From Sphingosinicella sp942492965 (GTDB lineage Bacteria > Pseudomonadota > Alphaproteobacteria > Sphingomonadales > Sphingomonadaceae), in the NCBI GenBank assembly GCA_942492965.1, contig OW818656.1, positions 2,480,001 to 2,544,000 on the forward strand: a stretch of 64,000 bases of DNA. Direction: 5' to 3'. The notes beneath the pieces are model-generated. The model was not told the origin of the DNA. It worked only from the letters and a program-made list of their open reading frames with translations, and ran no database searches. The position numbers and the translations under genes were made by a program. Each line of letters opens with the position of its first letter. Within the stretch, counting starts at the first letter, position 1. Shown in pieces: positions 27,324 to 36,007 of the stretch.

Positions 27324-27713
27324 ATGGCACGGGAACCGGCTCGCATCAAACGCCGCGAGCGCAAGAACATCACGTCGGGCGTCGCGCATGTGAACGCCTC
27401 TTTCAACAACACCATGATCACCATCACGGACGCGCAGGGCAATGCGATTGCCTGGTCGTCGGCCGGCACGATGGGCTTCAAGGGCAGCCGCAAGTCGACG
27501 CCTTACGCCGCGCAGGTCGCAGCGGAAGATGCCGGCAAGAAAGCTGCCGAGCACGGCGTCCGCACGCTGGAAGTCGAAGTCCGGGGCCCCGGTTCGGGCC
27601 GCGAATCGGCACTCCGCGCGCTGCAGGCGGTCGGCTTCCAGATCACCGCGATCCGCGATGTGACGCCGATCCCGCACAACGGCGTGCGTCCGCCGAAGCG
27701 CCGCCGCGTCTGA
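27324..27713 (+). CDS. rpsK: 30S ribosomal protein S11
   Basis: Platform protein near the mRNA exit. It has 129 residues with ITSGVAHVNASFNNTMITIT, SSAGTMGFKGSRKSTPYAAQ and the C-terminal PIPHNGVRPPKRRRV. Follows rpsM by 24 nt. Confidence 0.97.
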   Translation: MAREPARIKRRERKNITSGVAHVNASFNNTMITITDAQGNAIAWSSAGTMGFKGSRKSTPYAAQVAAEDAGKKAAEHGVRTLEVEVRGPGSGRESALRALQAVGFQITAIRDVTPIPHNGVRPPKRRRV

Positions 27714-27798
27714 GCGCGTCCGCGCGTTTCGCCGAAGCGTTTCGTCCGAAAATCCTATGCGGCGGGCTCCGGCCCGCCAGCCCGCGAAGGGGAAGACA

Positions 27799-28845
27799 GT
27801 GGCCGTAATTGCAAAGAACTGGCAGGAACTGAAGAAACCCAACAGCCTCGAAGTGAAGGCCGGCGCGGACAAGGCGCGGAAGGCGACGTTCGTCGCCGAG
27901 CCGCTGGAGCGCGGCTTCGGCCTCACGCTCGGCAATGCGCTCCGCCGCGTGCTGCTCTCCTCGCTGCAGGGTGCTGCCGTCACCTCGATCAAGATCGACG
28001 GCGTGCTGCATGAGTTTTCCTCGCTCACGGGCGTGCGCGAAGACGTCACCGACATCGTGCTCAACGTGAAGCAGGTTGCGGTGAAGATGCTCGACGAGAT
28101 GCCGAAGCGTCTGCACCTCAGCGCGTCGGGCCCGGGCGAAGTCACTGCCGGCCAGATTTCGGTGACGGGCGATATCGAGATCATGAACCCCGATCTCGTC
28201 ATCTGCACGCTCGACGAGGGCGCGACGCTCAACATGGAACTGACGGTCGAGACCGGCAAGGGCTATGTGCCCGCGTCGCAGAACCGTCCGGCGGATGCGC
28301 CGATCGGTCTCGTGCCGGTCGATGCGCTTTACTCGCCGGTGCGTCAGGTCGCCTACAAGGTGGAAAACACCCGCGTCGGCCAGGAACTCGATTACGACAA
28401 GCTGACGCTGACGATCGAAACCGACGGCACCGTGACGCCGGATGATGCGCTCGCCTATTCGGCGCGCATCCTTCAGGACCAGCTGGCGCTGTTCATCAAC
28501 TTCGACGAGCCGACCGCGATCGCCGCCGTTCCCTCCACGGCTGCCGCCGCGCAGGAAGACGAAGGCGCCATCAACCGCTACCTCCTCAAGAAGGTGGACG
28601 AGCTGGAGCTGTCGGTGCGCAGCGCGAACTGCCTGAAGAACGACAACATCATCTACATCGGCGACCTCGTTCAGAAGACCGAGGCCGAGATGCTGCGCAC
28701 GCCGAACTTCGGCCGCAAGAGCCTCAACGAGATCAAGGAGGTCCTCTCGCAGATGGGCCTTCGCCTCGGCATGGAAATCCCGGGCTGGCCGCCCGAGAAC
28801 ATCGAGGAACTCGCCAAGAAGCTCGAGCAGGAAATCATGGGCTGA
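27799..28845 (+). CDS. rpoA: DNA-directed RNA polymerase alpha subunit
   Basis: Dimerises to seed RNA polymerase assembly; its C-terminal domain contacts upstream promoter DNA and activators. It has 348 residues. The GTG at 27799 follows AAGGGGAAG; the in-frame ATG at 27757 lies before that site. The N-terminal domain shows PLERGFGLTLGNALRRVLLS and the C-terminal domain LKNDNIIYIGDLVQ and TPNFGRKSLNEIKEVL. Confidence 0.98.
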   Translation: MAVIAKNWQELKKPNSLEVKAGADKARKATFVAEPLERGFGLTLGNALRRVLLSSLQGAAVTSIKIDGVLHEFSSLTGVREDVTDIVLNVKQVAVKMLDEMPKRLHLSASGPGEVTAGQISVTGDIEIMNPDLVICTLDEGATLNMELTVETGKGYVPASQNRPADAPIGLVPVDALYSPVRQVAYKVENTRVGQELDYDKLTLTIETDGTVTPDDALAYSARILQDQLALFINFDEPTAIAAVPSTAAAAQEDEGAINRYLLKKVDELELSVRSANCLKNDNIIYIGDLVQKTEAEMLRTPNFGRKSLNEIKEVLSQMGLRLGMEIPGWPPENIEELAKKLEQEIMG

Positions 28846-28947
28846 GGCTTCGGCCTTACCCCGCACGGGTTTGGGCGGCGCCCGGTTTCTGCCGCCTGGT
28901 CCGGAGTACCTCGCACGGCTCCGTGAACAAACGAGAAGGAAGACAAG

Positions 28948-29367
28948 ATGCGTCACCGCGTAGGACACCGTAAGCTCGGCCGTACCTCGAGCCATCGCCA
29001 GGCGATGTTCCGCAACATGGCCGCCGCGCTCATCAAGCACGAGCAGATCAAGACCACGCTGCCCAAGGCGAAGGAGCTTCGCCCGTACGTGGAAAAGCTG
29101 ATCACGCTCGCCAAGAAGGGCGGCCTTTCCAATCGCCGTCTCGCGCAGTCGCGCCTGATGGACGAAACACAGCTGAAGAAGCTCTTCGAGGTGCTCGGCC
29201 CGCGTTACGAGGGTCGCCCCGGTGGCTACATCCGCGTGCTGAAGGCTGGTATCCGTGGCGACGACGCAGCGCCGATGGCGATCATCGAGTTCGTCGATCG
29301 CGACACCAGCGCCAAGGGCCAGGACTCCGGTCCGGTCGAATCATACGACGAGGCCGAAGCCGCCTGA
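28948..29367 (+). CDS. rplQ: 50S ribosomal protein L17
   Basis: Tunnel-exit-side large-subunit protein. It has 139 residues with MRHRVGHRKLGRTSSHRQAM and HEQIKTTLPKAKELRPYVEK. The C-terminal 20 residues are an acidic, poorly conserved tail. Last gene of the alpha operon, ahead of a terminator. Confidence 0.97.
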   Translation: MRHRVGHRKLGRTSSHRQAMFRNMAAALIKHEQIKTTLPKAKELRPYVEKLITLAKKGGLSNRRLAQSRLMDETQLKKLFEVLGPRYEGRPGGYIRVLKAGIRGDDAAPMAIIEFVDRDTSAKGQDSGPVESYDEAEAA

Positions 29368-29394
29368 TCTCAGGCGCTCTGGCTGAAAGAACAG

Positions 29395-29428
29395 GGGCCG
29401 CGCCTTCGGGTGCGGCCCTTTTCTTTTT
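29395..29428 (+). terminator. Rho-independent terminator of the alpha operon
   Basis: GGGCCGCGCC (29395-29404) pairs with GGTGCGGCCC (29409-29418) through a TTCG tetraloop, with a single G-U pair. TTTTCTTTTT follows. A textbook terminator 28 nt after rplQ. Confidence 0.92.
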
Positions 29429-29453
29429 CGGGTGAGCCAATAGGGTGCCGCCC

Positions 29454-30590
29454 ATGACCGACTTCCGCTTCGACTATGGCCCCCGCGTGCTCTCCGGGAC
29501 CGGCCGCAGCACGTTCGTTCCCGATCTCGTGCCCGAAGGCCCCGTGCTCGTGGTTACGGACAAAGGCGTGCGCGGTCTCGGCCTTGCCGATCCGATGCTC
29601 GCCGCGCTCGGCGACCGGGCGCTGGTGTTCGATGCTGTCGAAGCCGACCCCTCTTCTGCAACCGCGCTTGCCGCCGTGGCCGTCGGACGCGAGGCAGGCG
29701 TCACGTCGGTCATCGGCTTCGGCGGGGGCAGCCCGATGGATGTCGCCAAGGTGGTCGCCTACCTGCTCGGCTCGGGCGATGATCTTGACGCGATTTACGG
29801 CGTCGATCAGGCGCAGGGCGCGCGCCTGCCCCTTGTGCTCATCCCCACCACGGCGGGCACCGGCTCGGAAGCCACGCCGATCGCGATCCTCACCGTCGGC
29901 GGCGCGGAGAAGAAGGGCGTCGTCGCCCGCCCGCTCTATGCCGATTGGGCGATCCTCGACGCGTCGCTCACCTTCGGCCTGCCGCGCAGCGTCACTGCCG
30001 CCACCGGCATCGATGCGATGGTCCACGCCATCGAGGCGTTCACGTCAAAGCGCCTCAAGAACCCGCTGTCGGACGCGCTCGCGAAGGAAGCGCTCCGCCT
30101 CCTCGCCGCCAATATCCGCCGCGCCTGCGACGATCCCGTCAATCCCGACGTGCGCGGCGCGATGCTGCTCGGATCGCATCTCGCAGGCGTCGCCTTCGCC
30201 AACGCCCCCGTCGCGGGCGTGCACGCGCTCGCCTATCCGCTCGGCGGGCATTTCCATGTGCCGCACGGACTTTCGAATGCGCTGATGCTGCCGCATGTGC
30301 TCGGCCACAACATGGCCGCCGCGCTCCCGCTCTACGCCGATCTCGCGCCGATCCTCGATCCCGGCCTGGCATCCCTCGGCCGTCAGGCGCAGGCGCAGGG
30401 CCTCGTCGAGGCGCTCGTCGCCATCGCCGCCGATTGCGGCGTGCCCGCGCGCCTTCGCGATGTCGGCGTGAAGGCGGACGACCTCGATCTGCTCGCGTCC
30501 GAAGCGATGAAGCAGCAGCGCCTGCTCATCAACAACCCGTGCGAGATCGGCCTTGCCGCCGCCCGCCGTCTCTACGAGGCCGCGCTTTGA
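29454..30590 (+). CDS. Iron-containing alcohol dehydrogenase
   Basis: NAD(P)-dependent oxidoreductase of the group III Fe-ADH family, 378 residues. The dinucleotide-binding GGGSPMD is at 90-96, with PTTAGTGSEAT after it. The metal ligands D187 and H191 (GIDAMVHAIEAF), H257 and H271 (VPHGLSNA) are all present. The preferred substrate (alcohol, maleylacetate or other) cannot be told. The stop codon overlaps the TTG start of the thioesterase, so the two are translationally coupled. Confidence 0.9.
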   Translation: MTDFRFDYGPRVLSGTGRSTFVPDLVPEGPVLVVTDKGVRGLGLADPMLAALGDRALVFDAVEADPSSATALAAVAVGREAGVTSVIGFGGGSPMDVAKVVAYLLGSGDDLDAIYGVDQAQGARLPLVLIPTTAGTGSEATPIAILTVGGAEKKGVVARPLYADWAILDASLTFGLPRSVTAATGIDAMVHAIEAFTSKRLKNPLSDALAKEALRLLAANIRRACDDPVNPDVRGAMLLGSHLAGVAFANAPVAGVHALAYPLGGHFHVPHGLSNALMLPHVLGHNMAAALPLYADLAPILDPGLASLGRQAQAQGLVEALVAIAADCGVPARLRDVGVKADDLDLLASEAMKQQRLLINNPCEIGLAAARRLYEAAL

Positions 30591-31030
30591 GCCGCGAACC
30601 CTACCGCGCCCGCGCCGATTACGCCGCGTTCCGCAGCATCACCACGCGCTGGGCGGACAACGACGTCTACGGCCACGTCAACAACGTCGTCTATTACGGC
30701 TGGTTCGATACGGCGGTGAACGCGCATTTGATCGAGGCGGGCGTGCTCGACATCCATGCCGGCGCCGTCATCGGCCTCGTCGTCGAAACCGGCTGCCGCT
30801 ACGCGAAGCCGCTGGCCTTCCCGCAGGCGATCGAAGCCGGCATCCGCGCCGCGCACATCGGCACCTCCTCCGTCCGCTACGAAATCGGCCTCTTCGCAGA
30901 AGGCGAGGCCGAAGCCGCCGCCGAAGGCTTCTTCATCCACGTCTATGTGGACCGGCAAACCCGCCGCCCCGTGCCGCTTCCCGCCGATCTTCGCGCCGCG
31001 CTGGAGGCGATTTCGGTTCATCGCGGATAA
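30587..31030 (+). CDS. Acyl-CoA thioesterase, hotdog fold (4HBT)
   Basis: A 147-residue protein of the 4-hydroxybenzoyl-CoA thioesterase/FadM-like family. The motif RWADNDVYGHVNNVVYYGWF holds the catalytic aspartate region, and the C-terminal half ends in RRPVPLPADLRAAL. It begins at a TTG overlapping the stop of the dehydrogenase (TTGA). It presumably hydrolyses a short acyl-CoA. Confidence 0.85.
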   Translation: MSREPYRARADYAAFRSITTRWADNDVYGHVNNVVYYGWFDTAVNAHLIEAGVLDIHAGAVIGLVVETGCRYAKPLAFPQAIEAGIRAAHIGTSSVRYEIGLFAEGEAEAAAEGFFIHVYVDRQTRRPVPLPADLRAALEAISVHRG

Positions 31031-31076
31031 AGCTCGCCCGGCGCATTCTCGCGGCAGATCATCGCGGGGTAGCATC

Positions 31077-31703
31077 ATGCGCAAGGTAACGGGTTTCGGC
31101 ATCGCCACGGCCATCGTGGTCTCTTCAATGGCGGGTATTCCCGGTTTCGCGAACACGCCGCTCGGCGTGTCGGAAGCTCATGCCGACGGGCGCTACGGGC
31201 GCCGTCATCATCGCCGCGGCGACGGTTTCGATCTCGGCGACGCCATTGTCGGCGCCGTGGTCGCGGGCGGCCTCATCGCCGTCCTCTCCGGCGCCTCCAA
31301 AAAGAAGAAAGAGGAGGAGCAGGAGCGCCCGCTCGATTCGGGCTGGGAGCCGGAAGGCGACTGGAACCGCGACGGCACCTACGGCAAGCCTGGCAGCAGC
31401 GATTGGGGCTGGCAGGACCGCGACTGGAACAACCGCACGCAGGAAGAACGCGCCGCGATTTCCACGTGCGCGCGCGAAGCCGAAGACCTCGGCAGCCGCT
31501 ACGGCCGCGAGGCGCGCGTGAACGACATCGGCGGGCTGGACCGGCAGGGCGGCGAATACCGCGTCTCGGGCCGCATCGAGCTGCGCGGCGACGCCCGGGA
31601 TGCCAGCCGCGACGACAGCCGCCGCGACGAAAGTTTCACCTGCTACGTCCGCAATGACCGCATCACCGACTTCCGCTTCGAAAGCGCCTACGCGGCCCGC
31701 TGA
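31077..31703 (+). CDS. Exported protein of unknown function with a hydrophobic segment
   Basis: A 208-residue protein. Signal peptide (MRKVTGFGIATAIVVSSMAG), a His/Arg-rich patch (GRYGRRHHRRG), then a glycine-rich membrane-like stretch (LGDAIVGAVVAGGLIAVLSG), a charged KKKKEEEQE linker and a Trp/Asp-rich central region. The C-terminal part, with two cysteines in CAREAEDL and FTCYVRNDRITDFRF, looks folded. Similar architectures occur in sphingomonads as conserved secreted proteins without assigned function. Confidence 0.75.
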   Translation: MRKVTGFGIATAIVVSSMAGIPGFANTPLGVSEAHADGRYGRRHHRRGDGFDLGDAIVGAVVAGGLIAVLSGASKKKKEEEQERPLDSGWEPEGDWNRDGTYGKPGSSDWGWQDRDWNNRTQEERAAISTCAREAEDLGSRYGREARVNDIGGLDRQGGEYRVSGRIELRGDARDASRDDSRRDESFTCYVRNDRITDFRFESAYAAR

Positions 31704-31763
31704 GTTGGCCCTGTAGGCGCAATGCGGCTAGGCTGGCCTCCTGCCCCCTACAGGAGACCAGCC

Positions 31764-32312
<549 letters not shown>

Positions 32313-32318
32313 CCGCGC

Positions 32319-33239
32319 TCAGCCCCGGCGGATGTCCGCCATGTCGAACGGCGTCGTCTGGTAGATCTGGTTGATCCAGTTGCCGAACAGCAGGTGCGCG
32401 TGGCTCCGCCAGCGATTCTGCGGCGTTGCGGCAGGGTCGTCGCCCGGGAAGTAGTTCTTCGGCACCTCGATCGGCTTCCCGGCATCGCGGTCGCGGAAAT
32501 ATTCCTCGGCGAGCGACGTCGAATCATACTCGACATGATTGAACATGTGCAGCGACCGATGCTGCGGGTCATCGAGCAGGCAGAGCCCCGTCTCGGCGCT
32601 TTCGGCAAGCACGACGATGCCGTGATCTTCGGGCAGATCCTCGCGCCGCACCTCGGTCCAGCGCGAAACGGGGATCGCGAAATCGTCCGAAAAGCCGCGC
32701 AGATAGGGAGAGGCCGGGGCAAGGTTGTGGTGTTCGAAAACGCCGAACGCCTTCTTGTCCAGCGCGTGTTTCGGTACGCCATGGAAATGGTGCACCGCCG
32801 CCTGCGCCCCCCAGCAGATGTTGAAGCTGCCGTGCACGTTGGTCTGCGTCCAGTCGAACACGCGGCGCAGCTCATCCCAGTAGCTCACCTCTTCGAACGG
32901 CAGCAGCTCCACGGGCGCGCCCGTGACGATGAAGCCGTCGAAATATTCGTCCCGAACGTCGGCCCACGGCCGGTAGAAGGAGAGCATGTGGTCGGCGGAC
33001 GTGTTGCGGGGGATGTGGTCGCTCATCCGCACCAGTGTGAGTTCCATCTGCAGCGGCGTCGCGCCGATCAACCGCGCGATCTGCGTTTCGGTGCGGATCT
33101 TGTTGGGCATCAGGTTCAGAAGCCCGATGCGCAGCGGGCGGATATCCTGCCGCACGGCATCCGCTTCGCCCATGATCATCACGCCTTCCCGCTCCAGCGT
33201 GCTGCGGGCGGGCAGGTCGTCGGGAATCTTGATCGGCAT
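32319..33239 (-). CDS. metA: Homoserine O-acetyltransferase of the MetA fold
   Basis: First committed step of methionine synthesis, acylating L-homoserine. It has 306 residues from MPIKIPDDLPARSTLEREGV. The catalytic triad is C142 (NICWGAQAA), H235 and E237 (FNHVEYD). Residue 111 is glutamate (TGAPVELLPF) where E. coli has glycine. Structural and mutational work on this family links Glu111 to acetyl-CoA and Gly111 to succinyl-CoA, so the acetyl activity is predicted. The upstream in-frame extension lies in the structured leader and was rejected. Confidence 0.93.
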   Translation of the reverse strand: MPIKIPDDLPARSTLEREGVMIMGEADAVRQDIRPLRIGLLNLMPNKIRTETQIARLIGATPLQMELTLVRMSDHIPRNTSADHMLSFYRPWADVRDEYFDGFIVTGAPVELLPFEEVSYWDELRRVFDWTQTNVHGSFNICWGAQAAVHHFHGVPKHALDKKAFGVFEHHNLAPASPYLRGFSDDFAIPVSRWTEVRREDLPEDHGIVVLAESAETGLCLLDDPQHRSLHMFNHVEYDSTSLAEEYFRDRDAGKPIEVPKNYFPGDDPAATPQNRWRSHAHLLFGNWINQIYQTTPFDMADIRRG

Positions 33240-33260
33240 CGACGCGTCTATCCTCGGTCG

Positions 33261-33384
33261 CTTTCCGGGTAAGACGCGGTGGCTTGATCCGTTTGGTTGC
33301 CGGCTCGGCCACATCCTCCCCGAAGGGAGCGCCACCTTGCCCGGAAAGCAGGTTGGCGTTGGGCTGAACCCAACTCTTGATGTG
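33261..33384 (-). ncRNA. Structured leader upstream of metA, candidate riboswitch or attenuator
   Basis: Read on the minus strand, CACATC/GATGTG (33379-33384 with 33310-33315) closes a junction with three hairpins. These are GTTGGG-TTCAG-CCCAAC (33358-33374), GCCAACCTGC/GCAAGGTGGC (33331-33357) and CTCCC-TTCG-GGGAG (33316-33329). The same CCGGGCAAGGTGGC strand can instead pair downstream with GCCAC...CTTACCCGGAAAG (33261-33283), next to the metA ribosome-binding region. Mutually exclusive pairing of this kind is typical of regulatory leaders. It does not match the SAM-II motif commonly found before metA in alphaproteobacteria, nor full SAM-I. Confidence 0.5.
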
Positions 33385-33468
33385 AGGCCGTATGTAGGCG
33401 GGTTTGCGCCGTCTCTCAAGAGGGAAGGCGTGTCCCCGCCGCGCACATGCCCGGCGGGGACGGAGAGG

Positions 33469-34101
33469 TCAGATCGCGCGGCGGCGGCGGGCGAAGCCGA
33501 GCGCGCCGAGGCCGAGCGCCACGAGCGCAAGGCTGGCCGGTTCCGGTACGTCCGCGCTGTTGAAGCGCACTTCCGAAAGTCCCGAGGCTTCCCAGGCTTC
33601 GTAGATCGTGCCGTAGGTGTAGTTGCTGAGGATATCGAACTGCACGAAGCGCGCGGCGCCCGACAGGGCGATGGTCTGCGCCGTGATCGGCGATCCATCC
33701 AGCGAGCGGTCCAGCGTGCCCGTGAAGATCTCGGTGAAGCTCGCGCCGTCGAGTGAGACGAGAACGCGGAAATCCTTCACGCCGCGATCGAGCGTGGAGA
33801 TCACCGGCGTGTTGGTGCCGAAGTTGAACTGCCAGATGTCCGCGCTCGCGAGCTCGAACAGCCCGCCGAGGTCGAACGTCACCTGCGCCTTGCTTGCGCC
33901 GAGGTCCGTCATCCACATGTTGGCGTAGCTCGAATCGTGCTGACCGCCCGAAAGCCCGCTGCCGTCGATCAGGTTGTCGGCGTTGTAGGCGCCATTGTTG
34001 AACGTGCTGCTGGCCGTTGCGGAAACCGGCGTGATGACGGCGGCGTGGGCGGAGGCGGCGAGAATCGTCGACGCTGCGGCGCCGAGGAGAAGCTTGAGCA
34101 T
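33469..34101 (-). CDS. PEP-CTERM sorting-domain protein with a discoidin-like domain
   Basis: A 210-residue exported protein. Signal peptide (MLKLLLGAAASTILAASAHA), a beta-sandwich resembling F5/8 type C (discoidin) domains (ITPVSATASSTFNN, FRVLVSLDGASFTEIFTG, ARFVQFDILSNY), then the exosortase signal VPEPASLALVALGLGALGF followed by RRRR. An exosortase elsewhere in the genome should process it, and it probably ends on the cell surface or in the matrix. A much longer in-frame extension to 36123 is antisense to guaA and not real. Confidence 0.88.
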   Translation of the reverse strand: MLKLLLGAAASTILAASAHAAVITPVSATASSTFNNGAYNADNLIDGSGLSGGQHDSSYANMWMTDLGASKAQVTFDLGGLFELASADIWQFNFGTNTPVISTLDRGVKDFRVLVSLDGASFTEIFTGTLDRSLDGSPITAQTIALSGAARFVQFDILSNYTYGTIYEAWEASGLSEVRFNSADVPEPASLALVALGLGALGFARRRRAI

Positions 34102-34353
34102 ACGAATACCCCTGTGAGGACGGTTGACGTTGCACTGGCGTCCCGCGCCAGCGTTAACCATGTCTCGGCGTGGCGCCTGACAGCGGCGTGACGATTCGCG
34201 GAAGCTTTTGTGAGGAGTGGGCGAAACACTGTAGGAAAAGGCGTCTCGAACAAACTTCGTGACCTTCCGCCGCCTTCGAAGCGATGGCTGGACACGCCGT
34301 GCCGCCAGCGTTAACCCGGCCGGATTCCCACGTTCTGATCTTCGAGGCCCCGC

Positions 34354-35913
34354 GTGACCGTTCCCCACGGCGATTCCATCCTCATTCTCGATTTCGGCAG
34401 CCAGGTGACGCAGCTCATCGCCCGGCGCGTGCGCGAGGCGGGGGTTTACTGCGAGATCGTGCCGTTCTCGGGCGGCGAGGCGGCGGTGGAGCGCCTGAAG
34501 CCCAAAGGCATCATCCTCTCGGGCGGTCCCGCGTCCGTCACCGAAGGCGCGAGCCCCAAGGCCCCGCAGGCAGTGTTCGCGGCGGGCGTGCCCGTGCTCG
34601 GCATCTGCTACGGCGAGCAGACCATGTGCGCGGAACTCGGCGGCAAGGTCACGCCCTCCGATCACCGCGAATTCGGCCGCGCCTTCATCGAGATCGTGCG
34701 CGATTGCCACCTGTTCGACGGCCTCTGGAGCACCGGCGAGAAGCATCAGGTGTGGATGAGCCACGGCGACCGCGTGGAGGCGATTCCCGAGGGCTTCGAG
34801 GTTGTGGCCAAGTCGGACGGCGCGCCGTTCGCGGCCATCGCGGACGACGCCCGCCGCTTCTTCGGCGTGCAGTTCCACCCGGAGGTGATTCACACCCCCG
34901 ACGGCGCGAAGCTGCTGTCCAACTTCGTGCGCCATGTCGCGGGCTGCGCGGGCGACTGGTCGATGGCGGGCTACCGCGACGCGAAGATCGCCGACATCCG
35001 CAAGCAGGTCGGCAAGGGCCGCGTCATCTGCGGGCTTTCCGGCGGCGTCGATTCGGCGGTCGCGGCGGTGTTGATCCACGAGGCGATCGGCGAGCAGCTG
35101 ACCTGCGTGTTCGTCGATCACGGCCTGATGCGGTCGCAGGAGGCGGAGGAAGTCGTCTCGCTGTTCCGCGGCGCCTACAACATCCCGCTCGTGCACGTGG
35201 ACGCCGAAGAGCTGTTCCTCTCCGGCCTCGCCGGCATTTCGGACCCCGAGGCCAAGCGCAAGTTCATCGGCAAGACCTTCATCGACGTGTTCGAGGCCGA
35301 GGCGAAGAAGATCGGCGGCGCCGATTTCCTCGCGCAGGGCACGCTCTACCCGGACGTGATCGAAAGCGTCTCGTTCACCGGCGGGCCGTCCGTCACGATC
35401 AAGAGCCACCACAATGTCGGCGGCCTCCCCGAGCGCATGAACATGCAGCTCGTCGAGCCCTTGCGCGAACTCTTCAAGGACGAGGTGCGCGCCTTGGGCC
35501 GCGAACTCGGCCTCCCCGAAGCGTTCGTGGGCCGCCATCCGTTCCCCGGCCCAGGCCTTGCCATCCGCATTCCCGGAGAGGTCGACAAGGAAAAGTGCGA
35601 CACGCTCAGGAAGGCGGACCGCATCTACCTCGAGGAAATCCGCAAGGCGGGCCTTTACGACGCGATCTGGCAGGCGTTCGCCGTGCTGCTTCCCGTCCGC
35701 ACCGTCGGCGTGATGGGCGACGGCCGCACCTACGACCGCGTCTGCGCGCTCCGCGCCGTCACCTCGGTCGACGGCATGACCGCCGACGTCTACCCCTTCG
35801 ACGCCGCCTTCCTCAGCCGCGTCGCCACACGCATCGTGAACGAAGTGAACGGCATCAACCGCGTCGTCTACGATTACACCTCGAAGCCGCCCGGCACGAT
35901 CGAGTGGGAATAA
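34354..35913 (+). CDS. guaA: GMP synthase (glutamine-hydrolysing)
   Basis: Last step of GMP synthesis, aminating XMP with glutamine-derived ammonia and ATP. It has 519 residues. The class I glutamine amidotransferase domain has GICYGEQ (nucleophile C) and FHPEV; the ATP-pyrophosphatase P-loop is SGGVDSAV; the dimerisation domain ends in DYTSKPPGTIEWE. It starts at a GTG (34354). No guaB is in the window. Confidence 0.97.
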   Translation: MTVPHGDSILILDFGSQVTQLIARRVREAGVYCEIVPFSGGEAAVERLKPKGIILSGGPASVTEGASPKAPQAVFAAGVPVLGICYGEQTMCAELGGKVTPSDHREFGRAFIEIVRDCHLFDGLWSTGEKHQVWMSHGDRVEAIPEGFEVVAKSDGAPFAAIADDARRFFGVQFHPEVIHTPDGAKLLSNFVRHVAGCAGDWSMAGYRDAKIADIRKQVGKGRVICGLSGGVDSAVAAVLIHEAIGEQLTCVFVDHGLMRSQEAEEVVSLFRGAYNIPLVHVDAEELFLSGLAGISDPEAKRKFIGKTFIDVFEAEAKKIGGADFLAQGTLYPDVIESVSFTGGPSVTIKSHHNVGGLPERMNMQLVEPLRELFKDEVRALGRELGLPEAFVGRHPFPGPGLAIRIPGEVDKEKCDTLRKADRIYLEEIRKAGLYDAIWQAFAVLLPVRTVGVMGDGRTYDRVCALRAVTSVDGMTADVYPFDAAFLSRVATRIVNEVNGINRVVYDYTSKPPGTIEWE

Positions 35914-36007
35914 GGCGCCCAGCCCCTCGATAGGCATTGGCGTTCGCGCCCACCGGGTGGCAAGTTTGCGGACAGACGTTTGTCGAGCAGCTTGCAGGGA
36001 GGGTGGC

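Noticed and set aside
33240..33312. Possible short upstream frame or N-terminal extension of metA
   Set aside because: The frame is open into metA, but the family start MPIKIPDDLP is at 33239 and the upstream DNA is better explained as a structured leader.
33372..33384. SAM-I riboswitch, from AUCAAGAG at the 5' side of the metA leader
   Set aside because: The GGAGGGA and pseudoknot-forming segments needed for SAM-I are missing, so the short match alone is not enough.
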